From assembly GCF_023507705.1 (NCBI RefSeq), contig NZ_JALBGD010000001.1, forward strand, positions 62,001-126,000: 64,000 nt of DNA, given 5' to 3'. Positions 59,601 through 64,000 of this stretch are shown in pieces. Numbering within the stretch: the first letter of the stretch is position 1; the number at the start of each line of letters is the position of its first letter. The notes beneath the pieces are model-generated. The model was not told the DNA's origin. It saw nothing but the letters and a program-made list of their open reading frames with translations, and made no database searches. Both the position numbers and the translations under genes were made by a program. The DNA comes from Stappia sp. WLB 29 (GTDB taxonomy: Bacteria > Pseudomonadota > Alphaproteobacteria > Rhizobiales > Stappiaceae).

Positions 59601-62178
59601 CGATACGGCAAAGCTACGGCTGAAGCCGCGCTTCGACGGTATCGCCCTCGTTTCCGTGATGTCCGACCGGCTGATCGAAAGCCGTGTGGTCGAGGTTTCG
59701 GAAGGCGAGACGGAGATCGATCTCACCGTGACCGACGACTGGGGCAGCGGCGCCTATGTCACCGCGACCCTGCTGCGCCCGATGGATCTGGAGGCGAAGC
59801 GCATGCCCTCGCGCGCGCTCGGCCTGCAGTGGCTCTCCGTCGATCCCGGCGAGCGTCGGCATACGGTGAAGATCGATGCGCCGGAGACGATGCGCCCGCG
59901 CTCGACCATGGAGGTCGGTTTGACGATCTCCGGCCAGCCCGCCGGCAGGCCGGCTTTCGTGACCGTAGCGGCCGTCGATGTCGGCATTCTGAACCTCACC
60001 CGGTTCCCGACGCCGGATCCGGCCGGCTGGTATTTCGGTCAGCGGCGCCTCGGCGTCGAGATCCGTGATTATTACGGCGAACTCATCGACCGGACCGTCG
60101 GCGATCTCGGCGTGGTGCGTTCGGGCGGCGACGGCGGCGGCCTGTCCTTCGCTGCCCCACCGCCCCAGGAAGAGCCGATGGCGCTGTTCTCCGGCGTCGT
60201 CGAGACTGACGCGGACGGAAAGGCGACCGTCACTTTCGAGGTGCCGGACTTCAACGGCACCGTCCGGCTCACCGCCGTCGCTTGGAGCGAGAGCGGCGTC
60301 GGCCATGCTGAGCGCGACGTGACGGTGCGCGACCCGGTCGTCGTGACCGCCACGCTGCCGCGCTTCCTTGCGCCTGAGGACCAGTCGCGTCTTCTGGTGG
60401 AGATCGACAATGTCGAGGGCGCTGCAGGCGATTACATGCTGCAGGCGGCCGTCGACGGTCCGGTCTGGCTGCCGGCGGACGATGCCTCCCGTACCCTGTC
60501 GCTCGCCGCCGGCGAGCGCCAGACCCTGCGCATGCCGCTGATGGCGGAGACCGGCACGGGCGATGCGACCCTGACCCTGACGCTGGAAGGGCCGGACGGC
60601 CCGATTGCGGAAAAGGTGCTGTCGCTCGGCGTTCGCGACACCATGCCGCCGCTGACGCGCCGGTCCTTCGTGACGCTGGCAGCCGGTGCCGGCCTGACGC
60701 TGGACGACGGCACGCTGGCCGGGGTCGTTCCGGCGAGCGCCAGCGTGAGCGTGGCGGCCGGCGGGGCTGCGCGGATCGATATCCCGGGACTTCTGGGAGC
60801 GCTCGACCGCTATCCCTATGGCTGCACTGAGCAGATGACGAGCCGTGCATTGCCGTTGCTCTATCTCAACGAGTTGGCCGTCGCGAGCGGCCTGAAGACC
60901 GACGGAGATATCCGCGGCCGTATCGAACAGGCGATCGTGCGGGTGCTGGGCAACCAGAGTTCGAATGGTTCGTTCGGCCTGTGGTCCAGCTTCGGCACGC
61001 AGGACACCTGGCTCGATGCCTATGTCACCGACTTCCTGCTGCGCGCCCGCGACCGGGACTACAACATCCCGACCCAGGCGCTGGAGGCGGCCCTGGAGAA
61101 CCTGGAAAACCGCATCGCTTATGCCTCGGACTTCGACGACGGCGGCGAGGGGATCGCCTATGCGCTCTACGTTCTGGCCAGTGCCGGACGCGCGTCCATC
61201 GGCGACCTTCGTTACTACGCGGATGTGAAGCTCGATGATTTCGCGACGCCGCTTGCCAAGTCGCAGATCGCTGCGGCGCTTTCGCTGTACGGCGAAAGCG
61301 GGCGGGCGGAGCGTGCCTTCAAGACCGCGGTCGGCGAGACGGGGCAGCCGGAAAACACGAGCTATCGCGCCGACTATGGGACGGCCCTGCGCGACTCGGC
61401 CGGCGTGCTGGCCTATGTGACCCGCGCCAGCGCTGCCTCCGTCGATACGGTCAGCCTGACCCGCGATGTCGCCAACCGGCAGGACGCAACGCCTGCGCTG
61501 TCTACGCAGGACATGGCCTGGCTGCTGGTGGCCGGTCATGAACTGGAGCAGAAGGCGGAGGCCGCAAGCTTTGCGGTCGACGGCACTGCCGTCAGCGGGC
61601 GGCTGGACCGGCGACTGACCGGCGATACCGTCTCTGGGCAGCCCATGCGGATCGAGAACCGGAGCGACAAGGCCGCCGATGTGGTGATCACCGTCAGCGG
61701 GCGCCCGGTGGAGCCGGAGCCTGCAGGCGGAACCGGCTACAGCATCACCCGTGCGCTCTACGACCTCGACGGAAACGAGCTCACCTCCGAGGCTGTGCCG
61801 CTCAACACCCGGGTGGCGGTCGTGCTGACGGTCACGCGCGACCGGCCGGGCAAGGGGCGGATCATGGTCGTCGACCGGCTGCCGGCGGGGCTGGTGATCG
61901 ACAATCCGCGGCTGGTGCGCTCGGGCGATCTCGGCGGCCTCGACTGGCTGTCGACGGTCGACAACACCGACCATGTCGAGTTCCGTGACGACCGTTTCGT
62001 CGTCGCGCTGGATGAGTCCCAGCAGAACATCGACGTGATGACCTTCGCCTATCTGGCGCGGGCGGCGCTGCCGGGCAGCTTCGCCCATCCGCCGGCGACC
62101 GTGGAGGACATGTATCGGCCCGACCTTGCGGCCCGCACCGATACGGGGCGGCTCGAGGTGTTGGGCCCGCTGCGTTGA
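56665..62178 (+). CDS. Bacterial alpha-2-macroglobulin with N-terminal PAN domain
   Basis: 1837 residues, exported. Signal peptide to residue ~33 (GLAAGPHALAQE), then a PAN/apple-type domain (residues ~40-105: CKTACLDSDQCRAFTYN, WCFMKS), then macroglobulin domains through residue ~1150. The A2M core follows near residue 1170. The thioester motif GCTEQM is intact: Cys1387 to Gln1390. It ends in the receptor-like domain (PGSFAHPPATVEDMYRP). These proteins trap proteases that attack the cell envelope and pair with PBP1C, encoded 24 bases downstream. GGGGGGA precedes ATG 56665. The signal has no lipobox, unlike YfhM. Confidence 0.92.
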   Translation: MRGKFGRCGLGGILVPVLAGMLALGLAAGPHALAQESSERRIVTVDDADYFGADFRTLKDVDLDTCKTACLDSDQCRAFTYNTSARWCFMKSDVGQLQSFAGAVAGRVVTVARRDDASRKARNEELSFLSRSLMDDAAAYARRLPRNFKSGGESAGQLEAQARTAFGSRNFDEAERQFARALTLDAERNDLWSGLVGSLLAQQPSDWQRRNQVETDGTLAAINTYLTAAGEDERVRALDLLASSLERRQLYKPAIKALRAGLALDEVPARRERYDKMVATHGFRILDHQVDSDAVSPRICVVFSDTLQRGTDFAPFVQVTGEGSYSVEGEGAQICIDGIRHGERYALQMRSGIPSADGEKLEKSANLTVYVRDRAPSVRFLGRAYVLPAGDGATIPLVTVNTTSVETEIYRIGERGLSPALRDRRILSQLNSYQSEQVRDEYGEKLWSGTVETEQRLNQDVTTAVPVADFGLAMQPGIYAMTARAREDKQNEWGPWATQWFLVSDLGVSSYTGSQETLVSVRKLSDAGPVEGAKVKLVAVNNDILGETVSDADGFAAFPPGLSRGTGGRAPALVSVETAEGGDYAFLDLTKPAFDLSDRGVEGRAAPGPVDVFAWLDRGVFRPGETVHVGAMARDRTAMAVGGLPLTFIYERPDGVEHSRVQISEAGAGGRAHALELSASAQQGSWSVSVHADPKGEALARLSFLVEDYQPERVDFTPQTEAKTFDLEAPPTVSLQASFLYGAPASGQRVEGEVVVSPTRQFPGYAGFSFGLADEQIWPERTAFPDGVATDEDGKASFTLPVPQLQPTTAGYTAKVITRVVEAGGRYVERSLDLPVLADGRRIGIKPAFEGGVDEGAPAEFELVALDRQGERIAADVQWTLSRIDTRYQWYRADGRWSFEPVTTSRRVANGELDLATDQSARLSVPVEWGEYRLEVAANGAEPAATSITFNAGWYVSSASSQTPDVLDVGLDKKAYRSGDTAKLRLKPRFDGIALVSVMSDRLIESRVVEVSEGETEIDLTVTDDWGSGAYVTATLLRPMDLEAKRMPSRALGLQWLSVDPGERRHTVKIDAPETMRPRSTMEVGLTISGQPAGRPAFVTVAAVDVGILNLTRFPTPDPAGWYFGQRRLGVEIRDYYGELIDRTVGDLGVVRSGGDGGGLSFAAPPPQEEPMALFSGVVETDADGKATVTFEVPDFNGTVRLTAVAWSESGVGHAERDVTVRDPVVVTATLPRFLAPEDQSRLLVEIDNVEGAAGDYMLQAAVDGPVWLPADDASRTLSLAAGERQTLRMPLMAETGTGDATLTLTLEGPDGPIAEKVLSLGVRDTMPPLTRRSFVTLAAGAGLTLDDGTLAGVVPASASVSVAAGGAARIDIPGLLGALDRYPYGCTEQMTSRALPLLYLNELAVASGLKTDGDIRGRIEQAIVRVLGNQSSNGSFGLWSSFGTQDTWLDAYVTDFLLRARDRDYNIPTQALEAALENLENRIAYASDFDDGGEGIAYALYVLASAGRASIGDLRYYADVKLDDFATPLAKSQIAAALSLYGESGRAERAFKTAVGETGQPENTSYRADYGTALRDSAGVLAYVTRASAASVDTVSLTRDVANRQDATPALSTQDMAWLLVAGHELEQKAEAASFAVDGTAVSGRLDRRLTGDTVSGQPMRIENRSDKAADVVITVSGRPVEPEPAGGTGYSITRALYDLDGNELTSEAVPLNTRVAVVLTVTRDRPGKGRIMVVDRLPAGLVIDNPRLVRSGDLGGLDWLSTVDNTDHVEFRDDRFVVALDESQQNIDVMTFAYLARAALPGSFAHPPATVEDMYRPDLAARTDTGRLEVLGPLR

Positions 62179-62202
62179 CGCCGTAACCGGAAGGGGCGGC
62201 CT

Positions 62203-64000
62203 ATGGCACGGACAGGACGGGGCGGGCGCGTGCGATGGCTGGCGATCGGCCTTTCCTGCGCCGCCGCCCTGTGCCTTCTCGCCATCGGCACGACGTTGGC
62301 CGTCCAGGTTTTCTCGTTGAAGCGGGAGGATTTGCCCGGAACTGTGGAGATGTCACGCTCGGTCAGCGACCGAAACGGGCGCCTGTTGCGCGCGTTCCAG
62401 ACCAGCGACGACCGGTGGCGCATGCCGGTTTCTCCCGACGAGGTGGACCCGCTCTACCTATCGATGCTACTCGCCTATGAGGACAGGCGCTTTAACGACC
62501 ATTACGGAGTCGATCCGCTGGCGATCCTGCGAGCAGGTGCTCAGCTTGTGTCCAACGGGCGGATCGTGTCGGGCGCCTCGACCCTTACCATGCAGACCGC
62601 CCGGCTTCTGACAGAAGCGCCGACCCGCTCGCCCCTGTCGAAATGGCGCCAAATGGTGCTGGCGCTTGCGCTCGAACGCCATCTCGACAAACAGGAAATC
62701 TTGTCGCTTTACCTCGCGCGCGCACCCTTCGGTGGCAACATCGAGGGCGTGCGAGCGGCAAGTCACGCCTGGTTCGGCAAGGAGCCGGCCCGGTTGACGC
62801 CGGCCCAGGCGGCGCTTCTGGTGGCTCTGCCGCAATCGCCGGAGGGGCGTCGTCCCGACCGATTTCCTCAGGCTGCGCGCACAGCTCGGGACCGCGTCCT
62901 GCTGGCGGCGATGGACGCGGGGCTGCTGTCCCCGGAAGATGTCACGGCAGCGAAACGCGAGGCAATTCCGGAGCGGCGCCGTCCCATTCCGATGCTTGCC
63001 CCGCATGCGACCCGTCAGGCACTCGCCCAAAGCGAGGCGACAGATCAGCGCCTCACCATCGAAGCGGACCTGCAGGCGCGGCTGGAGGCGATGGTGGCGG
63101 AGCGCGCCGGTCGGCTGGGCAGCCACGTCTCCGTTGCCCTAATCCTTGCCGACAATGCCAGCGGCGAGATCCTGGCGCGTGTCGGCTCTGCCGGCTTGCT
63201 GTCGCAGGCGCGCCGCGGCCATGTCGACATGAGCGGTGCTATCCGCTCTCCGGGCTCCACGTTGAAGCCGCTGATCTACGGGCTCGCCTTCGAGCAGGGC
63301 GTTGCCCATCCAAACAGCCTGATCGAGGATCGCCCGACGACGGTCGCAGGCTATAGCCCGACCAATTTCGATCTGTCGTTCCAGGGGACGGTTCGCGTTC
63401 GTGAGGCCTTGACCGCCTCACTCAACGTGCCGGCAGTGACGCTTCTGGATGCGGTTGGTGTGTCGCGCTTCATCTCGCGGCTGAAGCGGGCCGGTGCGAC
63501 GCCGCGCTTCCCGCAGGGCGAGGCGCCGGGTCTGGCCGCCGCTCTCGGCGGTTTCGGCATCTCGCTGCGCGAGCTTGTTGCCCTTTACGCAGGTATTGCG
63601 CGCGGTGGTGTCGCCGTCTCGCTGCACGAGAGCCTTGAAGCGGGCGTGGGGGAGGCCTTGCCCGACGAGGATCGCCGGTTCCTGTCGGAAATGGCCGCCT
63701 GGCGTATTTCCGATATCCTGTCCGAAGTGCCGCCTCCTGATACGGCGAATGGCGCCGGCATCGCCTACAAGACCGGCACGTCCTACGGCTATCGCGATGC
63801 CTGGGCCGTCGGGTTCGACGGACGCCACACCATCGGCGTCTGGGTCGGTCGTGCCGACGGGACGCCAGTTCCAGGGCTCACCGGCTACAAGTCTGCCGCA
63901 CCGTTTCTGTTCGACGCCTTCCAGCGGGTGGCTGCCCGCAGAATGCCGCTGCCGCAGCCTCCGAAGGACTTCGACCCCGTAGCCGATGCAGTGCCCGCGC
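62203..64000 (+). CDS. pbpC: Penicillin-binding protein 1C, 3' end outside window
   Basis: First 599 codons visible; the frame is open at base 64000. A membrane anchor (residues ~10-32) precedes the GT51 glycosyltransferase domain (residues ~50-215) with YEDRRFNDHYG (catalytic Glu) and GASTLTMQTARLL. The transpeptidase domain starts near residue 285: SPGSTLKPLIYG holds the nucleophile Ser in S-T-L-K, SLNVP the second motif and YKTGTSYGYRDAW the K-T-G motif. PBP1C makes and crosslinks glycan, and its pairing with alpha-2-macroglobulin is well known. ATG 62203. Confidence 0.93.
   Translation, partial: MARTGRGGRVRWLAIGLSCAAALCLLAIGTTLAVQVFSLKREDLPGTVEMSRSVSDRNGRLLRAFQTSDDRWRMPVSPDEVDPLYLSMLLAYEDRRFNDHYGVDPLAILRAGAQLVSNGRIVSGASTLTMQTARLLTEAPTRSPLSKWRQMVLALALERHLDKQEILSLYLARAPFGGNIEGVRAASHAWFGKEPARLTPAQAALLVALPQSPEGRRPDRFPQAARTARDRVLLAAMDAGLLSPEDVTAAKREAIPERRRPIPMLAPHATRQALAQSEATDQRLTIEADLQARLEAMVAERAGRLGSHVSVALILADNASGEILARVGSAGLLSQARRGHVDMSGAIRSPGSTLKPLIYGLAFEQGVAHPNSLIEDRPTTVAGYSPTNFDLSFQGTVRVREALTASLNVPAVTLLDAVGVSRFISRLKRAGATPRFPQGEAPGLAAALGGFGISLRELVALYAGIARGGVAVSLHESLEAGVGEALPDEDRRFLSEMAAWRISDILSEVPPPDTANGAGIAYKTGTSYGYRDAWAVGFDGRHTIGVWVGRADGTPVPGLTGYKSAAPFLFDAFQRVAARRMPLPQPPKDFDPVADAVPA

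Noticed and set aside
59614-62088. An 824-codon open frame on the minus strand inside the alpha-2-macroglobulin gene
   Set aside because: Antisense shadow of a gene with clear motifs; rich in Arg, His and Gln with no domain.

Overview
The window is GC-rich, densely coded bacterial chromosome. CobS/CobT, DusA, class I fumarase, a PleC/DivJ-like histidine kinase, GST paralogs and a large molybdenum formate dehydrogenase (FDH) locus point to an alphaproteobacterium. A Hyphomicrobiales/Stappiaceae-like marine lineage is my inference, not something the sequence proves. I saw no rRNA, tRNA, CRISPR array, transposase, prophage or plasmid gene. Apart from one GST remnant and one apparently shortened AraC gene, the genes look intact.

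Layout. Bases 1-8156 hold the end of a FecCD/BtuCD-type metal-chelate importer, dusA, a TauE/SafE permease, a membrane aspartyl protease with a DUF1289 protein, a DUF900 esterase lipoprotein, and divergent cobS and cobT. Bases 8.1-21.2 kb are mixed housekeeping and regulatory genes: a truncated AraC, a membrane histidine kinase, a UDG-family protein, a periplasmic rhodanese divergent from Lrp and DUF302 genes, an AraC/VOC pair, a beta-hydroxyacid dehydrogenase, a LysR regulator, a Cys/Met PLP enzyme, and a polar amino acid ABC importer without a linked ATPase.

From 21.3 to 48.8 kb nearly everything relates to molybdenum cofactor, iron-sulfur clusters or formate oxidation. moeA, mobB, mobA and fdhD form an overlapping minus-strand operon. 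Two BLUF photoreceptor-like genes and an Mrp/ApbC Fe-S scaffold ATPase lie between it and the FDH operon. The FDH operon runs: TorD-like chaperone, small Tat protein, Tat-exported catalytic subunit with a Cys active site, 4Fe-4S beta subunit, small lipoprotein, cytochrome b gamma subunit, a WD40-cytochrome c fusion, a 54-aa membrane peptide and an HtrA-like protease. Next come DUF6494, a lipoate/biotin ligase-like protein, DUF6505 and DUF6352, then two exporters (EamA, Bcr/CflA), a Tat multicopper oxidase and a DUF3144 protein. A 679-aa multi-cluster ferredoxin with an HdrA-like N-terminus is divergent from DUF3305 and DUF3306. moaA with a coupled 109-aa membrane protein, and a DUF971 protein, close the block. 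The likely role is periplasmic formate oxidation feeding electrons to quinone and perhaps to cytochrome c, with a large private set of maturation proteins of unknown function. I consider this the candidate undescribed system.

From 48.9 kb to the end the genes are mostly cell-envelope and redox: two L,D-transpeptidases around a small cytochrome c, class I fumarase, a YceI-cytochrome b561-YceI operon, two convergent GSTs, and an alpha-2-macroglobulin followed by penicillin-binding protein 1C, which runs off the end of the window.

All family names were assigned by eye from motifs and memory of the families. No database search was run.
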